Shown here piece by piece: positions 20,301-25,256 of a stretch of 26,416 bases of DNA. The DNA is taken from the NCBI GenBank assembly GCA_000969725.1, contig JXSR01S033947.1; one strand, given 5' to 3'. How positions within the stretch are numbered: the first letter of the stretch is position 1; each line of letters begins with the position of its first letter. The notes beneath the pieces are model-generated. The model ran no database searches and was not told where the DNA came from. It saw only the letters and a list, made by a program, of their open reading frames with translations. Position numbers and translations under genes: made by a program. The DNA comes from Ophiothrix spiculata (lineage: Eukaryota; Echinodermata; Ophiuroidea; Amphilepidida; Ophiotrichidae).

Positions 20301-23039
20301 ACTTATTCAGTGCGGCATTAATGATAGCAAAAACCAATTTTCTAAATACTTTAAAACATTTCTCAAAAAACACCCAATCTGAGAAAAATTGGAGTTTAAG
20401 ATTTTATTATTATAATAAAACAATCAGGTCAGAGATGGGAGTACTGACCATGCTTCAAAATTACAACCTTGTAATTGCATCAAAAAAATCCAAAACCTAA
20501 TTGTACCTGATGAACCATTAAAAGTGTGGGTTTTGATCACTTTTTTGAGTCATCCACTTTCTAGGGATGTAAGTTGATAGCAGGAAAATGTAAAAATTGC
20601 AGAAAATTTTCTTATTAATAGCATTAAACACTGTATATTTGTTTTACAGAAAGTAGAAGAAAATTGCAGAATTCTGCAAAAATGCATCCCTGACTTCCTA
20701 ATATCAAATCAGCAACTTTGATCTAAAGAAAGCTTAGGCAAAATAAAATTAATAGTCTGTCTCAAAGCTCTCCTACTCTTGAAAAATTAATGCGAAATGC
20801 GGTGTTTTTTTGGGTAAGGTTGGTTTTTTTAGATTTAAAAAAAAAAAATAAAGGTAAAAAAAAATCAATTTTTCGGATTTTGAGGGAAACTAACGTGGAC
20901 GATAAAACTAATGCGCGCGGGAGCTTTGAGACAAACTATTTATTTTATTTGGCCTTACTCCTGTAACACAGCATTCACAATGCACCTATTTCTGGTTCTG
21001 GTTCCTGGGTGAAATAACAATGGAATAACAGCAAGAGGTGCTTTAGTATACTGCCCTCTCTTAAAATATTGATTATTGATTAGTTTTGATAATCAGATAC
21101 TTGTAGCTCTGACTGAAGGTACTGTACCTTTTGTTGTAATGTGTCACAAATAAAAATCAGTTATTTTGGCTGATCAATACCTAAACATCAGTTATTTTGG
21201 CTGATCAATAATTATTAATACTATACGCCATGGAAGTACTTCTACTTTTAAGCTTATTCTCATCAAAGCATCTAGATGAGCTCTCTGGTCCTATAGAGAG
21301 ATGATATACTTTTGAAGGTATAGTGACTATGCACTCTGGTCCTAGAGTAGATGACATATTTTGACATACGGTCACGGTTGCCGGGGAAGGTTCCCCTACT
21401 CTTATTTCGAACGGCTGTAGCCTAGCCCGTGACGTTCTTTTACATCCGACAGTGTGTCAGGAACACTTCAGATGGGAACGACGGCTTTACGTGCCCTCCG
21501 AAGCACGAAGCAAGTAGAGTGAAGTTTCTTGCTTAAGGAAACAAGGAGACGTACCGAGAGCCTAGACCGGGACTCGACCCCACGACAGATGAATGCATTT
21601 GATTACGAGTCAAACGCTCTAACCACTCGGCCACGCTCCGTCATATTTATGATAATTAGCCCTACAAGTGCGATCTGGTTCCAAACAAATGATCATGTCC
21701 ATAGTGGTTCCACTGATCACACGTATTAACATAATACACGTATGTACATATAAAAATCAGACCATCTTTACATTCGATTTTTGTTCAAACTTAAAAATAA
21801 CTAGTGAAAGGGATGATGTTCTGGTCTATTATAAGACGCTTTTCTATAACACATTAACCCTTTGAACCCGACGAGCCGGTATACCGGTTCACGTGAACAT
21901 GTACCGTATACCCGATGAGCCAGTTTACCGGCTTTTATGTCATGTGTCAGAAACTTGATGTGTCTGACAACAGGCCTGGGTAGTTACAATCTTTAATGGT
22001 CTTACTAACCCTAACCCCACTGAATCTCACAATATCCCATTCCACAAAGTTAAGAAATTCGCCTAAGTCCCAATACGTCATAGACCCGAGTTAGCTATGG
22101 TCACGAAATCGCTGCCATGGCAGCGCCTACTCAGTGGCTTGACATAGTGATAATTGGACCGGGAAGCGGGGGGTCCCGGGTTCGAATCCAGGGGGGAACC
22201 CGTGATTTTTGACTTGCAAATTTCCGAGGAGATAGTTTTTAAACGAAGAAGTGGTCAAAAGTGTTAGGGTTAGATATGGAAAGTTATCAATGAAGCTTTG
22301 AACCCATGGATGAAGGGTCATTTTGATCTTATTTACTCGACAGAGGTGAAAAATTCCTCATATTTTGTCAATTTAATCACAATTTTCAACAAATGTAGCT
22401 TCGCCCATAGACTACAGCGTAAATGTTGAATATTTCGGTCGTCATAAATAGTATTCTTTTGTGAATGCTGGTTATTGGAACAGTTCAGACTACTGTAAAA
22501 TGAAAAAGTAAAGCAAGGGAAATCAAAATCACAGTCCGTTTAGGAGTTTTTTGTGTTTTATAACTTTCGGGTTGGCCCGGGTCAGCGGTACAGATACACG
22601 TGGAATGGCCAGGGTACAAAGGGTTAACATGGTTTATTCTTATTTTTGCTTCATTTGAATTCAAAAGTACTAAAACTAAAATGGCAATTATTCACCACAG
22701 ACTTAACGTGTGGTAAAAATGGCCACCACGGTTGTTTGGAACCAGAACACATGTGTTGGGTGATTTGCATATATTATGACGTCACTACTACAAATATTTG
22801 TACCTTCCTGCATAGCTTATAGCAAAAAATCGGTACTGTATACTTCTACAGCCTCAGGCCTGAATAAGATAACAAAATTGAATTACTACTTACGTGTTGA
22901 ATGCCAAAATGGCCATGAAAAAGCCTACAAATAGCTGGACTGCATGGCGGACAGTAGCAGAACATTTAGTTGGCTTTAGAAACCATCTGAATAGATATGA
23001 AAACAGCATAGCCAGACATTGGCACACAACAAAATTGAC
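2135..23039 (-). CDS. MBOAT1/2: Partial MBOAT1/2-like lysophospholipid acyltransferase gene (5 internal exons)
   Basis: Five minus-strand exons join into 202 uninterrupted codons: 23039..22894, 17061..16891, 14753..14698, 8110..8056, 2312..2135. Every intron has GT..AG borders and phases are compatible throughout (0/2, 2/2, 2/1, 1/2, 2/0). The product resembles the N-terminal third of vertebrate MBOAT1/MBOAT2, with diagnostic segments VNFVVCQ, LMILTEKLTCLAWSIHDG and GPISFYSDYIEFIDG. These enzymes are multipass endoplasmic reticulum proteins that transfer acyl groups from acyl-CoA to lysophospholipids in the Lands remodelling cycle. Hydrophobic segments fall in exons 2, 3, 4 and 6. The family's catalytic Asn and His lie in later exons and are not in the window, so enzyme activity cannot be judged. 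The start exon and promoter were looked for upstream to 26416 and not found. Introns of 2.1 to 6.6 kb are full of repeats. MBOAT1 cannot be told from MBOAT2; the gene may be the single invertebrate ancestor of both. Confidence 0.9.
2850..3400. repeat. Diverged tandem repeats, about 140-180 bp unit
   Basis: The segment 'gattttgctac..tga(c/t)g..tcaag..catttttccatcaaaatctggg' recurs from about 2857, 3040 and 3182, with a partial copy near 3350. Each is followed by a phrase like 'ggtgt..cc' and 'ttttgaaacacaatt'. Copies are old and unequal in length. Short ORFs inside (for example 3024-3263 minus) are not credible genes. Confidence 0.6.
3961..4283. mobile_element. MITE with CAGGGTCAGAC termini
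   Basis: The left end cagggtcagacaaacgac and the inverse of the right end (caggggtcagacgaacgac) form terminal inverted repeats of about 20 bp. The interior contains repeated 'tttattacaataaat' and 'gtcgtaatnaattacga' palindromes. No ORF. Flanking 8-mers (tttaagac, cctaaaac) match at 5 of 8, so the target duplication is uncertain. Superfamily not assigned. Confidence 0.8.
4290..5050. other. Intronic DNA, nothing recognised
   Basis: AT-rich sequence with only chance ORFs (4502-4699 and 4773-5057 plus). These start in low-complexity sequence and show no domain or splice support. Confidence 0.6.
5055..5626. repeat. Bidirectional array of a CTCGCTAGTCCGAA motif
   Basis: About ten degenerate copies of ggctcgctagtccgaa, separated by A/T-rich spacers such as ttttaaaaa, run on the + strand from 5070 to about 5360. 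After about 5380 the same motif appears in inverse orientation (ttcggactagcgagcc) roughly eleven times to 5626. The two halves form an imperfect inverted repeat of about 280 nt per arm. No ORF or known repeat name recognised. Confidence 0.85.
5705..5726. repeat. Short CA microsatellite
   Basis: A cacacacacaca run within aaaaaacacccacacacacacat. Confidence 0.8.
5811..6290. mobile_element. Possible MITE end and AT-rich body
   Basis: ggtccgtacgcacaaaacag followed by gactaaagttagtcctggac resembles the termini of the element at 7767-8001 (ggtccgtactcacaaaag) and carries a small palindrome. A matching right end was not found. The 127-codon ORF at 5899-6282 plus is AT-driven, shows no family features and is not called as a gene. 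Confidence 0.4.
6400..6649. mobile_element. Harbinger-like MITE copy, right end eroded
   Basis: The left end TAA|GGCCAAAAAAAATA is followed by ttgttgtgttgccctcaagt. The right side carries the inverse gctgagggcaacataacaat but lacks the final GGCC. It is about 90 % alike over its body to the element at 19933-20174 (shared tgagtcggtcggtcggaaaa and agcacctaaagtaccaaatt). Confidence 0.8.
6960..7250. repeat. 111-bp tandem repeat, about 2.6 copies
   Basis: Copies start at 6960, 7071 and 7182 with ggggtcaccattgacac and share ggtccaagacgcacaatttg and a gttgaaaatttgacccca tail. The third copy has two internal deletions. Because 111 is a multiple of three, a chance minus-strand ORF (7164-6964) repeats its residues; it is not considered a gene. 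Confidence 0.9.
7371..7417 (-). pseudogene. Decayed copy of MBOAT exon 5 (copy 5, shortened)
   Basis: An acceptor-like cactcatag leads into ggtgtgctgattgagtgag, and the copy ends cgaaggtcag before gttatag. It is 47 nt, so the phase is lost, and in the exon 4 phase it reaches TGA at the fifth codon. The flanking sequence gggttcactcatag at its 5' side repeats that of copies 2 and 3. Confidence 0.6.
7508..7560 (-). pseudogene. Decayed copy of MBOAT exon 5 (copy 4, good donor but no acceptor)
   Basis: The 3' two thirds are still open and read KQEEMMNDLQKKMLV, very close to the intact exon's GDEKLNDLQKKMLV, and are followed by a better donor (gtcag|gtaggt) than the functional copy has. At the 5' side the acceptor AG is replaced by unrelated sequence (ggggggaacattt). 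The only nearby AG (aaacag) would give the wrong phase. It could still act as a decoy donor. Confidence 0.7.
7600..7652 (-). pseudogene. Decayed copy of MBOAT exon 5 (copy 3, internally deleted)
   Basis: An acceptor-like tcatatag is followed by ggtgtgccaaaaaagctgaa. In the phase set by exon 4 a stop (TAA) follows after seven residues. The 3' part of the exon and its donor are missing, and the sequence runs directly into the intronic part of the repeat unit (gctattacaattag), which also occurs after copy 4. The left boundary is approximate. Confidence 0.6.
7695..7748 (-). pseudogene. Decayed copy of MBOAT exon 5 (copy 2)
   Basis: After an acceptor-like cttatag the copy starts ggtgtacaaaaggg and ends gctattcag before gttgtag. 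It is 54 nt instead of 55, with small internal insertions and deletions, so the exon 4 to exon 6 phase is broken. It is separated from the intact copy at 8056-8110 by intron-like sequence and by the MITE at 7767-8001. Homology to the intact exon is clear at both ends and blurred in the middle. Confidence 0.75.
7767..8001. mobile_element. TA-flanked MITE with TGGNCCGTA termini
   Basis: The left end TA|tggcccgtattcacaaaag and the inverse of the right end (tggtccgtactcacaaaag) form TIRs. TA dinucleotides at 7765-7766 and 8002-8003 are the probable target duplication, suggesting a Tc1/mariner-type origin. 'ttattcc..gaataa' phrases repeat inside. It sits within the intronic part of the exon 5 repeat unit, so it inserted into the array. 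Confidence 0.8.
8056..8110 (-). CDS. MBOAT1/2: MBOAT1/2-like, exon 5 (55-nt micro-exon, intact copy of a tandem set)
   Basis: Reading minus, the acceptor is tctcctttatcatatag|GG and the donor is GTCAG|gttggtta. With one Gly base from exon 4 and one base from exon 6 the exon reads G-C-T-K-G-D-E-K-L-N-D-L-Q-K-K-M-L-V-R, the same length as the vertebrate segment after I-H-D-G (M-F-R-K-D-E-E-L-T-S-S-Q-R-D-L-A-V-R). It is a polar loop between membrane segments. The donor gttggt is weak, lacking A at +3 and G at +5 in the usual arrangement. Four diverged copies of this exon and its flanks follow between 7371 and 7748, none of which keeps acceptor, frame and phase together. The first nine bases (ggtgtacca) also resemble a motif common in repeats (for example at 749-765), so the exact 5' edge is less certain than the rest. 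Confidence 0.82.
8112..8742. other. Intronic DNA, nothing recognised
   Basis: AT-rich sequence upstream of exon 5, including a pyrimidine-rich stretch just before the acceptor. No exon or repeat was recognised. Confidence 0.5.
8743..8928. mobile_element. Second, older copy of the 'GTATTCACAAAAGTTATTCC' MITE
   Basis: The start gtattcacaaaagttattcc matches the left end at 7772 and the end ttattccccttgtgtgaatac matches inversely. The interior shares 'tttgtgaa..ccaaatga..catcaatggaa' with the copy at 7767-8001. The outermost bases are diverged. Confidence 0.75.
9322..9650. mobile_element. Left end of a Harbinger-like element
   Basis: TTA|GGCCATTTAAAAATAA followed by ttgtttgtctcaaagctccc gives the same terminus as the elements at 10318 and 20737. 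No partner right end was found nearby; the retrotransposon stack starts at about 9653. The 90-codon ORF at 9471-9743 plus is chance. Confidence 0.55.
9653..10088 (-). mobile_element. LINE 3' end, tandemly duplicated (2 x 218 bp)
   Basis: Reading minus, the unit encodes EQFKSSLKTYLFTIAF then stop, which is the usual C-terminal end of L2/CR1-like LINE proteins. A short 3' untranslated region follows, ending in gcgctttataaaagctgt and an (ATT)n tail. Copies occupy 9653-9870 and 9871-10088 and are nearly identical, so the duplication is recent. It fits as the tail of the LINE at 11278-13360. Confidence 0.75.
10089..11277 (-). mobile_element. Second LINE fragment (CR1-like reverse transcriptase C-terminus)
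   Basis: The minus-strand frame at 11266..10940 reads SYEERLVELGLLKTCDLFNF and, further on, SVFVSFPRLWNELPVSVRSS and SVNLFKTSCKENLL. This resembles the region downstream of the reverse transcriptase in CR1-like LINEs, where W-N-x-L-P and S-V-N-x-F-K are typical. The frame is cut by the MITE at 10318-10938. AT-rich sequence at 10089-10314 is probably its 3' untranslated part. The fragment appears to sit inside the other LINE, between that element's LWNTLPF and EQFKSSL segments. It is a 5'-truncated dead copy. Confidence 0.65.
10318..10938. mobile_element. Harbinger-like MITE (621 bp) inserted in a LINE
   Basis: The left end GGCCAAAAAAGGTTTGTCTC and the inverse of the right end (ggccaaagaaaaaaaaggtt, then tgtctcagaaacc) form TIRs. 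TAA at 10315-10317 and 10939-10941 is a 3-bp target duplication, as expected for PIF/Harbinger elements. The internal ORF at 10477-10773 plus has no transposase features. Confidence 0.85.
11864..12703. other. Assembly gap (840 N)
   Basis: A run of undetermined bases. Apparent ORFs spanning it are artefacts of reading through N. The gap probably hides the rest of the SINE and the Y-A-D-D part of the LINE; its true length is unknown. Confidence 0.99.
12704..13037 (-). mobile_element. tRNA-derived SINE inside the LINE
   Basis: Reading minus from about 13037: an A-box-like tagctcaatcgataaggc (13027-13010) and a B-box gagttcgaacccc (12984-12972) at normal tRNA spacing. The acceptor ends do not pair, so this is a SINE head and not a working tRNA gene. 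The body runs through cccttggacaaggaactaac and continues into the gap. RNA polymerase III would start at the 13037 side. Confidence 0.8.
13361..14070. other. Intronic DNA, nothing recognised
   Basis: AT-rich sequence without exon, RNA gene or clear repeat. A short direct repeat (aattaaac.aaagrcctaatga) occurs around 13731-13783. Confidence 0.5.
14072..14246. repeat. Second CTAGTCCGAA array, one orientation
   Basis: About eight degenerate copies of ggttcgctagtccgaa separated by A-rich spacers, all on the + strand. It is related to the array at 5055-5626 but has ggttcgc where that has ggctcgc, and no inverted half. Confidence 0.8.
14258..14470. mobile_element. MITE-like inverted repeat with ATGCTCCAGGAGCAT motifs
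   Basis: The left arm, starting gttgagatataagg with aaaatgctctagaagca inside, pairs with the right arm (tgcttctaaagcattata ... ccatatatcaac) over about 47 nt with mismatches. Small palindromes of the type tgctccaggagc recur inside and continue to about 14545. Confidence 0.7.
14698..14753 (-). CDS. MBOAT1/2: MBOAT1/2-like, exon 4 (56-nt micro-exon)
   Basis: The acceptor is aatgtttgcag|GCC and the donor is GATG|gtaagtt. The exon supplies one base to complete Gly from exon 3, then 18 codons PLMILTEKLTCLAWSIHD, then one base of the next Gly. This corresponds to the vertebrate P-M-M-I-I-T-Q-K-I-T-S-L-A-F-E-I-H-D-G segment, one of the best conserved stretches of the subfamily. At 56 nt it is too short for ordinary ORF finding; it was located by the family match and by phase. 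Confidence is high because both phase joins and nearly every residue agree. Confidence 0.93.
14866..14941 (+). repeat. Dispersed repeat, copy 1
   Basis: gcacaaatcaggtccaaaca then gcatgtacaagcttgtgcaa and tttggctgcattttggaatg, also present at 16050-16123. The ORF at 14788-14970 is incidental. Confidence 0.75.
15273..15781. mobile_element. TTAA-flanked non-autonomous element (about 509 bp)
   Basis: The left end aggggcattggacaa and the right end ttgtccaatgcccct are perfect inverse copies, flanked by TTAA at 15269-15272 and 15782-15785. TTAA duplication is typical of piggyBac elements, though the termini could also be read as starting with TTAAAGGGGC. The chance ORF at 15661-15849 crosses its right end. 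Confidence 0.85.
15810..15935 (+). repeat. Cluster of TGCATGTAA motifs
   Basis: Variants of (tg)tgcatgtaa occur about five times in 125 bp, between the TTAA element and dispersed-repeat copy 2. Function unknown. Confidence 0.55.
16050..16123 (+). repeat. Dispersed repeat, copy 2
   Basis: gtcacaaatcagctccaagc then gcatgtacaagcttgtgcac and tttggctgcattttggaatg, about 90 % identical to 14866-14941 and in the same orientation 1.2 kb away. Confidence 0.75.
16276..16521. mobile_element. hAT-like MITE with 8-bp target duplication
   Basis: Long imperfect TIRs of about 50 nt: ggacgtgttcacac with tatattctcgctcatgagc in the left arm, and the inverse (ggggcgtgttcacac with tatattctcgctcgtgagc) in the right. 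TACACTAA at 16268-16275 and 16522-16529 is an exact 8-bp direct repeat, the size made by hAT transposases. There are repeated 'cagtgtgaacgcaa' phrases inside. No ORF. Confidence 0.88.
16654..16859. mobile_element. Small element with perfect 16-bp TIRs
   Basis: TCAGGGGTGTGAGAGT at 16654-16669 is exactly inverse to 16844-16859. AATA flanks both sides (16650-16653, 16860-16863). The interior is almost entirely purine-rich 'gctgaaaa' repeats, including two 40-bp units starting near 16686 and 16726. It ends 32 bp from the exon 3 splice donor. Confidence 0.88.
16891..17061 (-). CDS. MBOAT1/2: MBOAT1/2-like, exon 3
   Basis: The acceptor is gatttgcag|TGG and the donor is ATTGG|gtaagttgg. The 171-nt exon takes one base to finish a Thr codon from exon 2 and ends with two bases of a Gly codon. 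It encodes GIFHVLIDSTVCYVMMLTIN, a short loop (AKYTQY), then a second membrane segment (YVFAFSIIYLSAVHLY), and ends in NLDYIG. The position of the Y-L-S-A-V-H segment before the D-x-x-G turn matches the vertebrate Y-L-T-V-C-Q segment before D-F-S-G. The frame is open upstream of the acceptor too, so exon status rests on the splice sites, the phase and the homology. Confidence 0.9.
17157..17517. mobile_element. TIR element with AGGTGTAGGTTCC ends
   Basis: The left ttatAGGTGTAGGTTCC and right GGAACCTACACCTttaa are inverse copies. TTAA at 17518-17521 is intact on the right; the left shows TTAT. This is the same terminal style as 15273-15781 and 17707-18062. Confidence 0.7.
17707..18062. mobile_element. 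TTAA-flanked non-autonomous element (356 bp)
   Basis: The left aggggcaattcatgatcc and the inverse of the right end (aggtgcaattcatgattcc) form TIRs, flanked by TTAA at 17703-17706 and 18063-18066. No ORF. The stretch between 17518 and 17706 starts ttaaagggtaatgac and may be another member lacking a recognisable right end. Confidence 0.8.
18067..19034. other. Intronic DNA with T and G homopolymers
   Basis: No exon seen. A T-run next to a 12-G run sits at 18610-18631, and the phrase ggacaaaagtccta occurs at 18396 and 18630. The short minus-strand ORF at 18825-19031 has no support. Confidence 0.5.
19035..19355. repeat. 164-bp tandem duplication
   Basis: Copies 19035-19198 and 19199-19355 start tagccaattttaaagggcag and end gaaaatcacaattct. 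They differ at only a few positions, so the duplication is recent. Confidence 0.92.
19933..20174. mobile_element. Harbinger-like MITE (242 bp), complete
   Basis: The left end GGCCAAAAAAAAAATTGTTG, then tgttgccctcaagtg, and the inverse of the right end (ggccaagaattttttttgtt, then atgttgccctcag) are TIRs. TAA occurs at 19930-19932 and 20175-20177. Homologous to 6400-6649. Two short overlapping ORFs are chance. Confidence 0.9.
20178..20733. other. Intronic DNA, little recognised
   Basis: Around 20349 a short piece (ttctcaaaaaacacccaatc) repeats the body of the MITE at 19933-20174. The ORF at 20183-20500 plus is AT-driven and overlaps that piece, so it is not called. Confidence 0.5.
20737..20954. 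mobile_element. Harbinger-like MITE (218 bp), complete
   Basis: The left end ggcaaaataaaattaatagt, then ctgtctcaaagctc, and the inverse of the right end (ggccaaataaaataaatagt, then ttgtctcaaagctcccgcgc) are TIRs, with TTA at 20734-20736 and 20955-20957. Subfamily shared with 9322 and 10318 (tttgtctca(a/g)a(g/a)c(t/c)cc). Confidence 0.88.
21165..21350. repeat. Short local duplications
   Basis: atcagttattttggctgatc occurs twice at about 21157 and 21188. Then ctctggtcct(a)tagag..agatga(c)atat occurs twice near 21281 and 21332. Both look like simple local duplications beside the SINE. Confidence 0.65.
21372..21642 (-). mobile_element. SINE with tRNA-like head
   Basis: Reading minus, the head contains ggccgagtggttagagcg (A-box), an arm ttgactcgtaatcaa like an anticodon stem-loop, and ggggtcgagtcccggt (B-box). 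The body then carries cttcggagggcacgtaaagc and cgtcacgggctag. Its plan of tRNA head plus central domain is that of V/Deu/Meta-type SINEs; the exact class was not assigned. Possible imperfect target duplication: gacatatttt..ga on the left and gtcatatttatga on the right. Confidence 0.8.
21858..22623. mobile_element. piggyBac-like non-autonomous element (766 bp)
   Basis: The left CCCTTTGAACCC and the inverse of the right end (CCCTTTGTACCC) are TIRs, flanked by TTAA at 21854-21857 and 22624-22627. Terminal CCC and TTAA duplication are piggyBac features. A subterminal motif (cgaygagcc(g/a)gt(a/t)taccgg) is repeated near 21869 and 21912. No transposase; the interior carries a tRNA-like segment. Confidence 0.85.
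22128..22200 (+). repeat. tRNA-like segment inside the piggyBac-like element
   Basis: tcagtggcttgacatagtg resembles an A-box, and ggttcgaatcc (22179-22189) is a perfect B-box. The arms do not fold into a full cloverleaf with a paired acceptor, so this is a tRNA relic or SINE head and not a tRNA gene. The minus-strand ORF at 22127-22321 is its antisense shadow. Confidence 0.6.
22894..23039 (-). CDS. MBOAT1/2: MBOAT1/2-like, exon 2 (first membrane segments)
   Basis: Reading minus, the acceptor ttcttgacag precedes GTC AAT TTT and the donor is AC|gtaagtag. The 146-nt exon starts in phase 0 and leaves two bases. It encodes about 48 residues beginning VNFVVCQCLAMLFSYLFRWF, followed by a short polar stretch (LKPTKCSATVRH) and a second hydrophobic segment (AVQLFVGFFMAILAF). 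Both VNFVVCQ and the polar loop followed by VRH match the start of human MBOAT1/2 after the short first exon, as remembered. The preceding exon should be short and end at a codon boundary. No convincing candidate was recognised in 23040-26416. Confidence 0.9.
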
Positions 23040-23344
23040 CTGTCAAGAAAAAAGAACAGTGCATGACTGTTAAATTTCGATCGCATGGGCGTTAAGAGTG
23101 GCGTGTACGACTCGACGTTGAATGAAAAACAACATTGAGACGTACTACAATTTATATCTTGAAGATTAATTATTGAATATGCGGCAAATACATGTATGCA
23201 GTAATAAAGTCTACACTACGCTCATGTTTAACTCGATTCCGAGTTTCTTGTCACACTGTTTTGAGAGGCACTGGACAAGTTTAGCATCATTCCAAAACTT
23301 TTTTCCAAACATTTTGAGATTTTTGTATTAGTTGATTATTCAAC

Positions 23345-24490
23345 CATCTTTATTCAATATTCAAATAAATAACAAATAATAGAATAAAGAAAGCACACGA
23401 AACCAAGCGAACTGGTGCCTCTACTGGCATCCAGACAGGGTGAGGACAAGGGACAGACAAAAATAAATAAATAGGACAAAAATAACAAGCAAAACTTGAA
23501 TGGCAGCAATGCACTTGGAGACAGATATGTCGCCCTGGTAGAGCACTACGAGGTAACATTCCATTCTGTCTGATGCTGGGACTGGAATATATGGAAAACA
23601 AGTGATACTGGTTTTGGAAATGTCTTCTTTCTGCGATTTGTATTTGGTGTCAGATTTCATGACCCTCAGGAGATGATTGAGCTGCGATTTATTCGCTTTG
23701 GTAATAAGACCAGTGAAATCACCAACCAGGGAGGCTGTCTACTTTTAGTTTGTGGGATTTATCAATGTTTGTTTCGAATGCCACAGTTAGTTAGTTCAAA
23801 TAGAATGATTTTTCTCACAGCAGAATAGGTTAAAACAATGTCTGCCTTCTGGACTGTGGGAAGGACATCTGGAGGAATTGTCCCCCGGCTGAAAGGTATC
23901 CTTCAACGTCCGCGGTAATAAGGAGATCTTTTTTCCTACAAGCGTCACTATTTTTGAGGCAGATATGATGACCCTAATGATCTTGTTGTGGCGCCATAGA
24001 TACCACTCTACAGCATATGGTTGCAATAAGCATATGAAGAAGGGTACCTTTACAGCCACAAAGTGGACAATTCCCATTCAACCGTTTCCCCCATTTGTGG
24101 AGATTTGTGAAAGTAGGTAACATGTCAAGAGAGGTGTTAATGGCAAATTTAAGAACACTCTCAGGTAAACTAAACATAATTGACTTCCAAGTTAAATAAG
24201 TATTGCTTTCATGGAGAAGTTTAGCAGTGTCACCCTGCAAAACAAGTGGCTCAACAACAGACTTCCAATATTCATTGGAGTCATTAACTAAGATGTTTTT
24301 GATCTTTGGTTTGATCTTTTTCCAAATGGGAGGCCCCTGTTGGTTGCTATCAAGAATATCTTGTAGCTTTGATTAGCAATCCAAACAGTAGAAGATTTGC
24401 GACCCCATTTGGCCTCTCTTTCTAAATTAAAACCGAGAGCTTTGTTTGTTGTTGAGTCACCAAGGCAGCGTGTTCTGCTATAAGCAAGAC
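23345..24490 (-). mobile_element. 3' fragment of a restriction-like-endonuclease LINE
   Basis: Reading minus: RTRCLGDSTTNKALGFNLER, then YWKSVVEPLVLQGDTAKLL, LTWKSIMFSLPESVLKFAIN, LPTFTNLHKWGKRLNGNCPL and CPLCGCKGTLLHML, a zinc-knuckle-like C-x2-C..H pattern. After frameshifts comes GGTIPPDVLPTVQKADIVL with LFELT downstream. A zinc knuckle followed by P-D and (E)-L-T is the layout of the C-terminal endonuclease of R2/NeSL/HERO-type LINEs. The 3' end carries aataaag just before 23350. It is 5'-truncated and broken by frameshifts. Confidence 0.7.
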
Positions 24491-24559
24491 TATGAAATAA
24501 AAGAATAATATGAATGTCAAATCCATTTGTTATTCATGTGAGTTGGGAGACACAAAGTG

Positions 24560-24745
24560 ACATCCAAGTGATAACTGCAAAATACGAGTAAATGTATTTT
24601 ATGAGTTTGAGTTATAGTTATAGTTGTAGTCAAATTTGTAGTTGATTTTATAGTTACAGCTATTTTATATTTGTAAGTTCGTAGTTGATGAGTTATAGTT
24701 GAAGTTTGAGTTATAACTAGAGTTGCATTTATAGTTGGATATACA
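24560..24745 (+). repeat. Degenerate GTTATAGTT-type simple repeat
   Basis: Variants of gagttatagttgtagt repeat irregularly. The minus-strand ORF across it (24771-24517) is rich in T, I and N as a result and is not a gene. Confidence 0.75.
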
Positions 24746-25105
24746 ATAGTGGTAGTATTGATGAAATGCAAAGTACAGGAAATCGTATCTCCATTTTCTA
24801 TTACTCAAGTAACATTGTGATCTGGCTGACCATCAAATGACCAAATGATATATATACCAAGGTAATAGTACTGGAATCAGCTGTCAAAGCAATCAGAAGC
24901 CCCAGGCCAGAAACAGCTGGAAACAATTTCAAACTGTTGAAGTCAAAACCAGTATAGTCCAATCCATAACACCTTTTTCCCCCTGTGATAGTACTATCCA
25001 CAATACAAATCCATATTATTTGAAAAAAAAGCCAGTGGTCTAGAAGTCTGCAGTGAGGGCCTATGGTCATTTTTATTTTAAGTTTTTTCAGAGAGCAATT
25101 GCTTA

Positions 25106-25200
25106 GGCCACATAAAAAAATAAGTTGTTTCTCGTCCGAATGTTTCTCAAAATGTGAGGAGAGGGGAGGGTGGTTTTTTTTAAGGTTGGGAGAGCCCGGA
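25106..25200. mobile_element. Possible single Harbinger-like left end
   Basis: TTA|GGCCACATAAAAAAATAA followed by gttgtttctcgtccgaatg shares the terminal style of the other GGCC elements. No right end was found. Confidence 0.35.
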
Positions 25201-25227
25201 CGATCCAGGTTTACCCTAGTCCTGGCA

Positions 25228-25256
25228 CCATGACTTGACTTAGTGTCAAGTCATGG
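25228..25256. repeat. Perfect short hairpin, 12-bp arms
   Basis: ccatgacttgac and gtcaagtcatgg surround a 5-nt loop (ttagt). It is not followed by a T-run. Possibly a transposon relic. Confidence 0.85.

Noticed and set aside
21560..21642. A working tRNA gene (minus), anticodon loop ctcgtaa
   Set aside because: The A- and B-boxes are good, but the acceptor and T-stem pairing are poor, and a SINE body follows directly.
24801..25070. Minus-strand ORF with hydrophobic stretches as MBOAT exon 1
   Set aside because: It does not end in a donor at a codon boundary that could join VNFVVCQ, and its sequence does not resemble an MBOAT N-terminus.
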